A stretch of 64,000 bases of DNA from Suillus spraguei (lineage: Eukaryota > Basidiomycota > Agaricomycetes > Boletales > Suillaceae): NCBI GenBank assembly GCA_016800925.1, contig JABCPU010000300.1, positions 1 through 64,000 on the forward strand. Reading direction: 5' to 3'. The first letter of the stretch is position 1, and each line of letters starts with the position of its first letter. The notes below the pieces were generated by a model, which made no database searches, was not told the origin of the DNA, and worked only from the letters and a program-made list of their open reading frames with translations. Shown here piece after piece: positions 34,058 through 44,623 of the stretch. The position numbers and the translations under genes were made by a program.

Positions 34058-34201
34058 TTAGTTGGTGGTGGCATCAGTAAATGAGGTTTTGGCAAAACCG
34101 ACGAGGGAGTTGTGTAGAAGCGCTGCATGAATACGTAGCTATTAAAAAAGTCAATGCCAATGTCCTCTTCGTCATCTTCCGTGCCAATGTCGCAAACGAT
34201 G
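34058..34201 (-). pseudogene. 3' end of an A1 aspartic peptidase pseudogene (distal part, beyond the inserted retrotransposon)
   Basis: On the minus strand, directly beyond the retrotransposon end, the frame reads IVCDIGTEDD then DFFNSYVFMQRFYT, the C-terminal segment of fungal A1 peptidases (usually like DIG...DFINGYTFLERFYT). After one frame change it ends VGFAKTSFTDATTN with TAA at 34058-34060, also typical of this family. The 5' part of the same gene is at 39819-41268. Confidence 0.8.
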
Positions 34202-34414
34202 ATCTTTGCGATTCTCTTACGTCGTGTAGATCAGAGTGAAAATGATTCATGAGATGATACTTCGATAGGAGCGAGTTAAATACAGGATGAGATACTAACT
34301 ATTGCTGAGTGCGGGATGAGATGAAATGATGTTTTGAGGTTTTTGGGCGAAAGCGCGCAGCGCTGACCGGCCCCCAGGTACGAGTCCTAGCCCAAGAAGA
34401 GGTGAGCTGCGATT
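34202..34414. repeat. split direct repeat B2 (outer end) of the YR retrotransposon
   Basis: 213 bp, identical by eye to 34682-34894 at an offset of exactly 480 bp. It starts ATCTTTGCGATTCTC and ends GAGCTGCGATT. A 120-bp non-repeated stretch (34415-34534) separates it from repeat A2. Confidence 0.92.
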
Positions 34415-34534
34415 GGGCGGGAGGGCCACCTCGCTGTGTATAGGATACTTGTGACTTCGGGGCCCCAGAGGGGAGATAGAAGGGTGAGAGCGAGGTGTTG
34501 AATCGAATCTCGATCACAGGGAGTGGAGGGTGGG

Positions 34535-34682
34535 TCAAAGAAACGATGAACTCGACTAGTGAAACGACGACGATAATCGTTGGTCGTGGCACGGAAGCAA
34601 GAAAGCGGTGCCACGACTTCCGCTTGCGCAAAGACTATATTCTATTCCTACGCTCGTGCCTCGCTACGTAATAGAATTGCAA
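34535..34682. repeat. split direct repeat A2 of the YR retrotransposon
   Basis: 148 bp, matching 39671-39818. It abuts repeat B1 directly, sharing its last base, as expected for the internal A-B junction through which circular DNA recombines in this order. Confidence 0.92.
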
Positions 34683-34894
34683 TCTTTGCGATTCTCTTAC
34701 GTCGTGTAGATCAGAGTGAAAATGATTCATGAGATGATACTTCGATAGGAGCGAGTTAAATACAGGATGAGATACTAACTATTGCTGAGTGCGGGATGAG
34801 ATGAAATGATGTTTTGAGGTTTTTGGGCGAAAGCGCGCAGCGCTGACCGGCCCCCAGGTACGAGTCCTAGCCCAAGAAGAGGTGAGCTGCGATT
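34682..34894. repeat. split direct repeat B1 of the YR retrotransposon
   Basis: 213-bp repeat between the recombinase ORF and repeat A2, matching 34202-34414. Confidence 0.92.
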
Positions 34895-34983
34895 CCCATG
34901 TAGTAGGAGTCCGACGACGCATTGAGCGAAACTCGGATACCCTTGAACTAGGAGGAGGGTGACGTACTTACGAAGGGTTATGA

Positions 34984-36110
34984 TCAGCGTACTGGTGGCA
35001 TCGTGTACCGGAGTAGCTGCTCGTGTACTGGGGATACACCTTGCATGAAAGGTGCCATTATTTGCGCGTGATCCCGAAGATATGTGAGGAAAGCATCGCT
35101 AGCCCATCTTCCTTTGGCCTTGACGACGTCAAAAGGCACGTTCCTCAGCAGGTACTCCAGCGTCCCTCCAATTCTTATACCGTGGCCTTGGACAGGTTCA
35201 CGTCCTGCTCCTTTGGTGGCTTGCGCGAGTCTTGCGAGGAGTTTTGACTTCGTGAGGGGGCGATGCGTGTCCTTGAAACGGTAGGCGAAGAGAGGACCAT
35301 TGATTGGAGGCTGGTTGATGAGGAGGTGGTTAGTGAAGGCTTCATCAGGATCCGATAAGCCTTGCTGCTTCCCCCAAAACACGTCTTCGCCATCTAGGGC
35401 CGTCTTCGTGCGAGGTAGGTGGAAGTTCTTAGTGACTATGCCTTGACGATCTTGCACGTCACGCGCGTCTGACGGTTTGATGTGGATCTCCGGGTTGAAT
35501 GCGTCGAGTCGCGGGATCGTGAATTCACCTGTCCTGGCCATTGCGAAGAACGTGGTTGTGAGGCAGCTGAACACGGCTGCGTCTATGGGGGAGCTTAGGT
35601 CGAGTTGGCTACGTATGGCGGTGATGAGGTCGATGGTGTAGGGTTGTCGTTTGCTGCATTTAGATGTGGATGGGGTGAGGGCGATGGCTGCTTTGAGGAG
35701 GGTGTCTGTTTCCGCGTCGCGCAAAATCCACTTCACTCCGTGGACGACGTGCCAAGCCCGTACCCCATGTACGTAGTTTGATACCGTTTTTCCCGAATAG
35801 TGTCCCGCCATACATGAAATGAAGGATGATATTAGTACGCGACTCGCTGGTGCTCGTTGGTCTTCGGGAATCGTCTTACTGTCGCAGAATACATGGAAGA
35901 CCAGTAGTCCGGACCCGTACGATTCGCGCGTTGAGTCAGCGTAGCCCTGAATTACTATGTCCTTGATGTGCTTGAGGTCTACTGGAGATAGTGAGACCAC
36001 TTTGCCATAGGCGTCGAGGCTGTTGCGTGACGTGGTGGGGGTCCAAAGGTAAAGTCTATCCTTGGCTAGACAGAGTGGTCTCAAGGGGGAAGGATTGGGG
36101 GCTAGATCAT
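34984..36110 (-). CDS. tyrosine recombinase (integrase) of the YR retrotransposon
   Basis: The enzyme would integrate the circular cDNA through a phosphotyrosine intermediate. The C-terminal part of a long minus-strand frame contains an N-terminal SAM-like helical region (IVIQGYADSTRESYGSGLLVF), then the catalytic box I Arg in ARTGEF (about 35535), box II HGIRIGG (His-x-x-Arg, about 35170), the GRW segment and the nucleophile candidate Tyr in FLTYLRDHAQ, ending at the stop at 34984. The order R, H-x-x-R, W and Y is right for the family. The reverse transcriptase lies upstream in a different frame that stops at 36107; upstream of about 36110 the recombinase frame is not convincing protein. Confidence 0.85.
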
Positions 36111-38130
36111 GGGCGTAGGTCGTAGATTTCGGATGCTTTGAGGAGTTCCTCCCCGCGGCGTTCGAGCTCGCGATTGATGTGGGCCCGCTGCTGGTACTCA
36201 GATCCGCTGTGGTTTTTGACCAGTTTGAGAAGCGGTTGGCCTGAGGCGGTGCGTTGTCTCGTCCTGCTGCTGGCGATCGAATCAGAGACGTCTGCGATGA
36301 AGGGACGCAATTCGATGGGGATAGGGATGCGGGGAAGCATTTGACTTGTGGGGGGATATATTCCTCGCGATGGGCCGTCTGCTGGGTTGTCTGCGCTTGG
36401 AACGTATCTTGTAAGAACAGCGCATTCGGCGCTAGCGAGTACGCTATGAATGCGCTTGAAGACTTCGTTGCTGGGACGGTTTCTACTACAGCCTCTCCAC
36501 CAACCCTCGACAACCCCCCGATTATCCCCATAGACCTTGAAATAAACTCCGGAGGTTGTGGGAGATACGATTGTCCGGACGAGCAACTCAAACCCGACGC
36601 TTTCTGCCCAGCCAATGTCGCGTCCGTCTTCCTTCCAGCCTGGGATGAGATCCCATGCCCTCCAGCGACCGTTGATGACGATTCCGATTCCGTGGCCAGA
36701 GCTAGCGTCCGAATAGGCGTGAACATCGTGGATGGTGCACGGTCCGGGAACTGGTCTTGGGGTGGGTTGGGAACTGAGAGTTCTGGACCACCAGGAGACG
36801 TCTTCTCGAGTTTGGTGGGGTGGGGTGCGTGGCATAAAAGGACGGTCGCCAAACACTCCCAGCATCCTCTCCAGATTGGTAAGATATGCTCTTCCCATGG
36901 GGATAACGAGCGTGGCGTGCATGAGTTTTCCGTATAGCTTCTGCACCTCGTGCAGTGTGTGTGTTCGCCTCGCTTCCCATTGTCGTAAGGCCTCGAGGTA
37001 TTTGATCCGTTTCTCGTTTGAGAGGTTGACGGAACGACTCGGAAGGTCGAATACGAGGCCAATGAACAGAGGTTGGGGGCTGAATGGTTTGTCCTTGGAC
37101 AGTTCCCATGGGATGCCCAGAGGGTTTGATACGCGGTCGATGTCTTGGATGCCATAAGTGAATTCCGCTTCCGTTGACGAACGGGGGGAAGTGTTGGATA
37201 GATCCTGGATGGGGAATGACGAGTCTTCGTCGAACTCCTCCGACGAACCGTTCGGTTGCGTAGCGCCCCGGTACCATTTACGGCCTCCGTTCGTAACGAC
37301 ATCCCCGTTCTCGCTGATTTCCCTTGCTTGCCGTCGGCGTTGCGCGTTATATAGCTCCAGGAACTCTCTGCGTATGCGGAAAAATAAATGATCATCCACC
37401 CATTTGGATAACGGTCCAATGCCGTGGGCTCGAAAGATGTCAGCCCCTGCATCTGCAACGTTGCCGTATATGCCAGCTGACGGACCGAATCCGAAGCAGA
37501 ACGATGTGTCAATCGCGAAAGCGTCGTCTCCGTTCGATAGGCCTCGGCGACGTCGCGCACGGCGCCTTGGGATCCTGGCGGCAGACGCCATATGGTAAGG
37601 CAAAAGGTTGCGAACGTGCCATAGGTGCACGGGTAGAGGTCTGAGTCGACTCTGGAGTTGATAGAGTTGATGTTGGGAGGGGGATTAAAAGGGTGGGATA
37701 AGTTCTGGACCAGGCGGTATTTGCCCGGTTTTCCCGGTTTAGGTACAAGGGAGAGGGGTGCCGTTTGGAAAGGCCCCACGATCGACTCGAGTTCTCTGCT
37801 GGAGAAAGGGCCGAGGAATCGTCTCTTTTCGAACTCAGTATTGACAATTTTCCAGAATGCTTCGGAGTATTCATTAATACTAGGGTTATTAGGTGGGGAG
37901 TATGTACATGTGATCGGGGGAATGCCCCCGGAGAGGCCCGTTCGGAAGCCTTCAGGTATGTGCGGATATCTACTAATGAGGCCGGTCTGCTCCAGGACTC
38001 GTTGCCATTCTTCTGGGTCATAGGGAGTGACGGCTCTAAGCCTTCTCGCTGCGAGAGCACTTTTGAGCTCCATGCTCTTTGCTCCCGCATCCAGAACATT
38101 CGTGTAGGTGGTCTTGGGAGTCTGCGGGGC
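36107..38130 (-). CDS. reverse transcriptase-RNase H of the YR retrotransposon (in two frames)
   Basis: The first part, about 38130-37560, reads LISRYPHIPEGFRTGL, PFQTAPLSLVPKPGKPGK and YRLVQNLSHP, up to DVAEAYRT. The frame then shifts and continues as NGDDAFAIDTSFCFGFG, KWVDDHLFF (the catalytic xxDD box), LYGKLMHATLVIPMGRAYL, RNase H motifs (VHAYSDASSGHGIGI, GDNRGVVEGW) and RYVPSADNPADGPSRG, ending at the stop at 36107. At the shift near 37560 the usual segment between the AYRT and GDD motifs is short, suggesting a small deletion. WVDD and the NPADG-type box fit the DIRS/Ngaro lineage. No adenine-methylase-like domain of DIRS1 type was seen. Confidence 0.8.
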
Positions 38131-39616
38131 ATCCCCCTGGCCGTTGCCACTTGCAGCAAAGGGATAATCCTGCGGGATTGAGGATCCGCCCGTCTTGGGC
38201 TCGATGGGCGTGGGCTGCTGAACCGTCCCAGAGTGCAGTCGCGTTGCATTGAAGGATGTTGTGCGCGAATCGGCCCAGACATACGGCGCAGGCAGACCGG
38301 CCTCGTGTACCTGCGCCGCGGGAAAAACCCTGGCGGTCTTTCTGGTTGCTGGGTGCGCTTTGTTTGTACCTTCCTGCATCGGGTGAAGACGAGAGTTTGA
38401 TTTTGTGTTTGTCGCTTGAACGGGGAGGGGAACGGGAGCGTGAGTTGCGTTGCTGGTTTCGGTGGGAGTCGCGGTAACTGGACCTTCGGTTGCCGTGGTT
38501 TGACGGAGGTTCGACGTTGGTCTTCAGATGTTGAGTCGGGGAATGAGGGAGGTGACGTTCGTGCAGGCGGGGATGAGGTGTGACATCCGCGTGCACGAGG
38601 AGTGATTTTCGTCCGTTCGTAGGTGTACGGGCATCCGCGATAGCGGGGAGTGCGTTTGATCACGAGAGTGATGTATGGTTTGACGCGTTTGAGCGAGGAA
38701 AGGTATTGATCGTGTTAGCGTATATTCTATATTCAGATTGGTTGAAACCCACCTGAGACATTTTTGCTGACCGGACTTTGTCCCAGAGCTCGTCGTTGAT
38801 GGAACGGATGAGGTTCTCGTTCAACACTCCGATATTGAAAGCCTCGTCACGCTTGAGGCGGTCATGCCAGTCCTGCCGGACGCGCGAGGCGTAATGCAGC
38901 ACGACGAGGTCACCGATGTCGCTGTTGTTCCTTATTGGGTGGTTTTCCAGGTGCCAAAAGAACAGGGATAGGGCATCTATGTTAGCTTGCGGCCACTTGG
39001 CTTTGCTGATGTGCGTCAGGAACGTGTTCTTGGCGCGGAGGAAGGTGAGGAATGTCAGCTCGTGGTCTGGGATGGCGGATTTCGAGGCTTTGAAAGCCGA
39101 GAGAGGACGAAGCGCAAGTACGGCGTTGTCCACCTGTGTGAGGCCGTATCCGTCTTCGGCGGTGGATTGCGATGACCGTTGGGCATCTTTGCAACCGTCC
39201 GGGGAGAAGTACCAGAGTTCTGTGTATTCAAAATTATTAATTTTGGAGATGGCATACTGGGCAGGACGTGGGGTGATGAAATCGCCGACTGTCAATGTGG
39301 CGTTGAAGCCATTCATCTTGGGTTTTTTCTTCTCGGCCTCGAGACGTTCCTTCTCAGCGTCAGCTTCCTGCCGTTCGCGCACTTCCTCTTCTTGAGCTGC
39401 GCGGGCTTGAGCAGCTTCGGCTGCCTCGTGTTCTTCTTGCTCTCGTTCTTGGTTCCAGTCATCTACTCGTTGGCGGTGGCTCTGAGCCCAGCTGACCACC
39501 ATCCGGTTGGTGACTTGGGCTTCTGTTTGACCCGAAGCTCTGATAAGGTCTTCTCGAATTTCGGCATACGCAGCGGATGCGAAGTCAGGACAGATTTCGT
39601 TGTTGGGGTCGGCCAT
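38036..39616 (-). pseudogene. ORF1 (Gag-like) of the YR retrotransposon, one in-frame stop
   Basis: The frame from ATG 39616 has a highly charged Glu/Ala/Arg coiled-coil-like stretch (QEREQEEHEAAEAAQARAAQ) at residues about 55-105, then a globular Gag-like region (LTFLTFLRAKNTFLTHISK, LFFWHLENHPIRNNSDIGDL). A TGA at 38660-38662 interrupts it, but the same frame continues to 38036 with an Arg/Ser-rich segment (RNSRSRSPPRSS) and Cys/His motifs: CAVCLGRFAHNILQC and the zinc knuckle CSGCGSKEHGAQKC (CX2CX4HX4C). The stop has TGA in place of a likely CGA, a CpG transition. Total would be about 526 aa. An intron removing the stop was looked for and not found. Confidence 0.75.
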
Positions 39617-39670
39617 GCTAGCGTGTGTATTAACTAGGTAGGATTGTATGCGTAGCGGGTTTGTAGAGAC

Positions 39671-39818
39671 TCAAAGAAACGATGAACTCGACTAGTGAAA
39701 CGACGACGATAATCGTTGGTCGTGGCACGGAAGCAAGAAAGCGGTGCCACGACTTCCGCTTGCGCAAAGACTATATTCTATTCCTACGCTCGTGCCTCGC
39801 TACGTAATAGAATTGCAA
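39671..39818. repeat. split direct repeat A1 (outer end) of the YR retrotransposon
   Basis: 148-bp copy matching 34535-34682. It ends AATTGCAA; the next three bases, GAT, are shared with the other outer edge of the element. Confidence 0.92.
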
Positions 39819-41268
39819 GATATGTGGAACGCTCCTCACCACCAATCCTGATGTTGAGAGAACGAGGCCAGATTTGGGCATGAGACTGTAGGTTTTCTGT
39901 GCAAAATGGTGAACAAGGGGTATGAGGTGTACCAGGGAGGGACTATCGGGCAAACCCAAGGCCAAACCTCTGTAGCCGGAGGTGGCGGCTCTATCTAGAG
40001 AACCGACTACGAGCCAGGATTCCTGCCAGTGCTAGACACCTGGCACTCCCTAGGACCTGTGCGCCAGACCACCCTGCTCCAGAGGGCTGACGGAATTGAC
40101 GTACGGTGCCAATATGGAAATTCAGGGGCTGCAGGGCACTGTACTGGTCGTCTGAAATAGCGATAAGTTCAGTCGCAGGATCGTATTCACCGCCGGTTGT
40201 AGCCTTGTACAGCTCATAGGCCTCTATCGAATGCTGATTAGACCATCATTACTCGCTGCACTATAGTAGATACACACCAGTGGCAATCAGAATATAGCTT
40301 GTGCTACAATCGACGATACCAGCGGTGAATGCCAAGATCTCCGTGGTACCATATGTGATGCTTTGATCGATACCCCAATAGTCCGATGAGGCTTGATCTG
40401 TGAAGATGAAACAAAACAATTGCTATCAGTCTGGATTGATCTAGGAACAGACGTAGCTTACGTGTACATAATGTTATCGTTGTACAAGGTAGGGTCAGTT
40501 CCACCAAAGGTAATTTGTCCATGGGTGGCTTCCGGGAACCGCTGTAGGGCTGGAAAAAGATACCAAAAGCGTCCCGAGAAATGGTGTTTTCGCTAGCCAA
40601 ATTGTTAGTGACAGTCGGGATTGGCTCGTCGGCAATTCTGTCAGGGTGTTGATGGTCAAGGCTACAGGTCCGATGCCAAGGTACCGTCAAAATCATCGAA
40701 GCCCTTTGATTCAGAAGCAACACCGATCAACTGCAGGGCGACGGCGAGCCCAGGACCGACAGTGACGGTGTCGAGGTATTCAATTCCTATAGATAATCGT
40801 AGGTATTTTCAATTTATGATATCCCACCTTCGAAGTAGCCATCACCATAGATGACCCTTACAGGTTGGCTAGTACGGAAGCTAGTGCTGGTTTGCCTGTG
40901 CCGAGTACCGCGAACCTATGTGTTCGCGCTACCACTGTCGAGAACCAAGTTGTCTTCAACAATACATTAGCAGCCGAATTTTTTCTCAGTATCGAACTTA
41001 CATCTTGTGGGGGGATTGCCAATGTCAACTGGTATGCTGTAGCCTATATGATTGTCTATCAAAGGAACGCTAGTCGAATGTTGTCCGTGCTTGCTGGGGT
41101 TCCTAAATGCCTGCACGCGAGCTCTATCGTGCGCCAAGAGGTTATTAGTACCATTGGAGAACTTAAGCCTATTGGTGATGGGGACGGAGATAAGGGAATT
41201 GGCAGCTTTCCGGGCGATCTCGTGATTGACAAAACTAGGAGAAGTGTTAACAATGCAGCGGGGAACAT
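39819..41268 (-). pseudogene. A1 aspartic peptidase (polyporopepsin-like) pseudogene, 5' part
   Basis: A secreted pepsin-fold protease is recognisable. The N-terminus is signal-like (MFPAALLTLLLVLSITRS, ATG at 41268). A frame change follows, then a propeptide (LLAHDRARVQAFRN), GYSIPVDIGNPPTR, an intron, and the first active-site motif LVLDSGSANT. Next comes a stop (TAG, 40916-40918) exactly where the family has Trp (NTW). Further conserved pieces follow: VIYGDGYFEG, LDTVTVGPGLAVALQLIGVA, GFDDFDGTL, IPTVTNNLASENTIS, ITFGG-like and YWGIDQSITYG. The second active-site motif is IVDCSTSYILIATG, where DTGT is expected. The coding sequence runs into the retrotransposon at 39818 and resumes at 34201. 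A nonsense codon, two frame changes and a lost catalytic motif make it a pseudogene even without the insertion. Confidence 0.85.
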
Positions 41269-42343
41269 GGCTTACTGGAAAGTTAATATCATACTCAGTG
41301 GCCCATTATACGATGACAATGTCGGGCACCTCAGTACTAGCCACGTATGAAGTGTCTCCTCGAAAAAGCGATGACGAGATAGTTAGTACATTACCAGGTG
41401 GCAGGAATTTACAATTCGCCTGTTTATCCATAGTCCAAATATTGGTCACCATTAATGCATGACTTGCCTCACGTTCACTCCCATGGAAATACTGAATGCA
41501 CCTTGATAGAACGTCCGCATCAGTAAAAGGCTAGTGTAGTGAACATTGCTGAGGAAAGCGGTTGTCCAAGGTTGTCCTGGTTGTCGACTCGATCCTATGA
41601 GGCGGCCCGGCGCCATTGCCCACAGATTGGCTTGTGGGCGCCATGGCGACTATATGCAAAAGGCTGCGGAAAATCTCGAGCCGCCACTTCTTGGTCACGA
41701 GTCGCCCTTCTTTGGCACTTGTCCAGAAGGGTTCAACAGAACCTGTTCATCTGGCATGTGACAATAAGCTCCAGATCAACTTGAACCTGAACTTCAAGTT
41801 CATCTGCCAACACGCGTCTGTAATGAGAGGCGATCGAGCACGGAACGAGATGAGCTTGGCGATAATCTCAGTCTGATGCTTGTATAAGTCTGCTGCCAGC
41901 TATAGTATAGTACGTCGAGTCCGAGTCCCAGAGGAGGGACCCGCTCGGTCCGATAGTAAGACCCCAAAGGCAAAACAGATTTTGAACACTAGCGTAATCG
42001 ACACATTCAATTGGGACCCAACAGGGTGGAAATTTCGTACAAAATCGAGTGTGGTTTGTTTGTCAAGAGCCTTAAAACATCACGTACGCGTAACTTGTAG
42101 CCTAACCTACTACTATTAACTTCAATAGTAGGCGGGGTCACGAGGTCTATGGATTGACGTGTTCCCCAAACGGCCAAGCCAGAACTCAGGTGATAGAGAT
42201 GCTGGAACGTGCCATATGGTGTATATACCATAAATATCATAACTACTCGTTCAAGTTGGTATGTTACTCTCCCACTCCCCTTCTTGAATCTTCCTGTGAC
42301 TCTATACAATCATCCAATCCACTGTGTTTCAACGTTTTATACT
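41269..42343. other. intergenic between divergent peptidase loci
   Basis: Short overlapping ORFs (for example 41539-41876 in three frames) have no motif. No repeats were recognised. It should contain the promoter of the S9 peptidase gene starting at 42344. Confidence 0.45.
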
Positions 42344-44623
42344 ATGGCTCAAAAACATGCACCATATGGCCTTTGGGAGTCCCCCATCACAGCTGATGCC
42401 ATTACTCAAGCTGTATGTTCCCCAGCTGGATCGCCTGGCATCTCAAATTGATTTTCTACACCGTAGAGCGTCTCCTTGGGCGCAATATTTGTAGACCCAG
42501 TCACACAGGATATCTACTACATCGAGCAACGTGCATCAGAGGGCGGTCGATGCGCGCTTATGAGCCACCAAACTCAAAAGGAAGTCTTCGGCAAGGACTT
42601 CAATGCACGCACGCGCGTTCATGAATATGGTGGCGGTGCGGCGATTGCTTATAATGGGACTGTGTACTCTTCAAACTTCACGGACTTCCGTGTTATGCTG
42701 CGAAAGATGGGAAGATCAACCCAATTACATCAGGTGCTTAGCCAAAGTCTTCGGATTATAGTGTTGCGGTACTCATGCTCCTTGGGTAGAGGACCCGAAC
42801 AAGGTTTACCGCTATGCAGATTTCTGTGTGCACCCGGTATACACAGATCTACTCGTCGCTATCTTAGAAGACCATACCAACGACACACCGCGTACCGTGC
42901 GAAATTCTCTTTGCCTTATCAACTCTACAGATGCCACTGTAACGTCTTTGGTTTCCACCGAGGATGCACACAATGAGTTCTACGCAGCACCGAAATTTTC
43001 CCCTTCTGGTGATAAGCTCGCATGGCAGTTCTGGAAACATCCAGACATGCCTTGGGAGGGTGGACAAATCTACGTGGCTGACGTCCATTACGATTCTAAC
43101 ACCCACAAACTTGGCCTGAGCAATGCGAAGCTGGTTGCTGGCGAAGCTAACAATATCAGCGCGTGTTATCCCTTATGGGCCTCTAACGACAAGCTTCTAT
43201 TTACCTCTGACGAAAGCAAGTTCGCAAACCTGTGGGAGTATACCCAGACGTGCACCAAACCAGTTCTCTCATCTGTCGTGCAGCAAGACTTCTGCTTACC
43301 ACCCGGGATGCTTGGCACTTACTCGTTTGCTTTCCTGGATGAGAATGGTACAAAAGCTATCTGCGTTGCATGGCGGAGTGGCCGAAGTGTCCTTTATGTG
43401 GTTGATATCGCCGCAGGTTCCCATATGGAGGTCAAAGACGAATTGTTCGACTTTGTAGCAATAAACTATGTTTGCCGTCTGTCGGACTACGCTTTCATCT
43501 TCATGGGAGCGCAAAGCAACGTTCCTCCCGCAGTTATGCTCTGCACTCTTACCGGACCATCATACTTGCCGAAATTCCAGGTGCTCAGATCTACCGCATT
43601 GACGTCCACCGTACTATTCCCAGAGGGCATCATTTCACTTCCAACCCCGCTTGAACTTAAAGTGGCAGGCGACAAGATTATATATGCCGTATACTACGCT
43701 CCCAACAATCCAGCGTATGCAGGTTCGAGCATTCCCGACGAGAAGCCGCCATGCGTGCTTGGCGTACACGGTGGTCCCACAGGATTAGAGATGCAGCATT
43801 TGAACTGGATGAAGCAGTATTTCACAAGCAGAGGATATGCTTGGTAGGTCCTGTTGACTACTACAATATCGTTTTACTCATAAATTGCAGGTTGGATGTG
43901 AACTACAGCGGCTCTTCGTGCTATGGACGCGCATATGTGTACGTTACTATTCGTTGTTATTTTTCTGTGGAACAACGCTGAAGACTTGAAAAAGGGAGCG
44001 GCTCCAAGGGAACTGGGGTATTACCGACGTGAGCGACTGCATCGATGCAGTCCAGTCACCCCAAATCAGCTCCCTCATCGACATCAAGCGCATTGCGATC
44101 CGTGGCGGGAGCGCTGGCGGATACACTACTCTTGCCGCCATTTCCCTTGACTCCTCCGCAGCGAGCAAGACGAGATTTTTCGCATGTGCCACGAACAGCT
44201 TTGGAATTTCAAACATGGAGCTATTTGCAAACGATACACACAAGTTCGAGCTCATGTACATTATAAAACTTCTTGGCGGTACGAAGGAAGAGATTCCGAA
44301 AGTTTGGCACGACCGGAGCCCGGAGTATTTTTCTGCAAACATCAAAACCCCGCTGCTCGTATGTTTATATGTTGATGAAATGTGCATTAATGGGTAGATT
44401 ATATTTCCAACAGGTTCTTCAAGGCAATGACGATGCAGTTGTTCCGCCTGCACAATCCTGGACTATTATTGATGGGGTTATTAAATCTAAGGGGCGTGTT
44501 GAGGCGCATTTCTTTGATGGCGAACAACATGGGTGGCGCACATCCGAGGCGATTAAGAAGGCGATTGAGTTCGAGAGGGAATGGTACGAGAAGAACATGG
44601 TGAGGCCCACTGTACCAACTTGA
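42344..44623 (+). CDS. S9 prolyl-oligopeptidase-family peptidase (six exons, 667 aa expected), one 1-nt frame break
   Basis: An acylaminoacyl/dipeptidyl-peptidase-like serine hydrolase with a beta-propeller and C-terminal alpha/beta-hydrolase domain. Exons: 42344-42412, 42477-42733, 42790-43843, 43891-43938, 43994-44358 and 44414-44623, all GT-AG. They total 2,003 nt, one short of 668 codons. The break lies in exon 2 near 42694, where the frame changes between NFTDFRV and AAKDGKINPITS. Propeller segments include GAIFVDPVTQDIYYIEQR, YRYADFCVHP and EFYAAPKFSPSGDKLAWQFW. The catalytic domain has VHGGPTGLEMQHL, DVNYSGSSCYGRAYV, the nucleophile elbow RGGSAGGYT (Ser), QGNDDAVVPP (Asp) and FDGEQHGW (His). 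A single missing base is either a young inactivating mutation or a sequencing error. Confidence 0.88.

Larger units (their letters stand above)
34202..39818 (-). mobile_element. tyrosine-recombinase retrotransposon with split direct repeats (DIRS order, Ngaro/PAT-like), 5,617 bp
   Basis: Two repeat pairs define it. Repeat B (213 bp) occurs at 34202-34414 and 34682-34894, and repeat A (148 bp) at 34535-34682 and 39671-39818; the copies appear identical. In coding (minus) orientation the order is A1 - ORFs - B1 - A2 - B2, the split-direct-repeat arrangement of Ngaro/PAT-type elements. The coding part holds a Gag-like ORF1 with zinc fingers, reverse transcriptase-RNase H, and a tyrosine recombinase in place of a DDE integrase. 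There are no LTRs in the usual sense and no target duplication; the trinucleotide GAT is found at both outer edges. ORFs carry frame changes and one stop, so this copy is probably defective, but identical repeats imply a recent insertion. Confidence 0.9.

Noticed and set aside
36254..36937. 227-codon plus-strand ORF inside the YR retrotransposon
   Set aside because: Antisense to reverse transcriptase-RNase H with clear motifs; low-complexity and no recognisable domain.
37509..38663. 384-codon minus-strand ORF overlapping ORF1 and the polymerase
   Set aside because: Third frame over regions whose motifs lie in the other two frames; Pro/Arg/Ser-rich shadow of ORF1.
38655..38760. An intron (GTGGGT donor near 38752) removing the ORF1 stop
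   Set aside because: No acceptor of suitable spacing restores the zinc-knuckle frame, which is already in phase with the first part; a CGA-to-TGA change is simpler.
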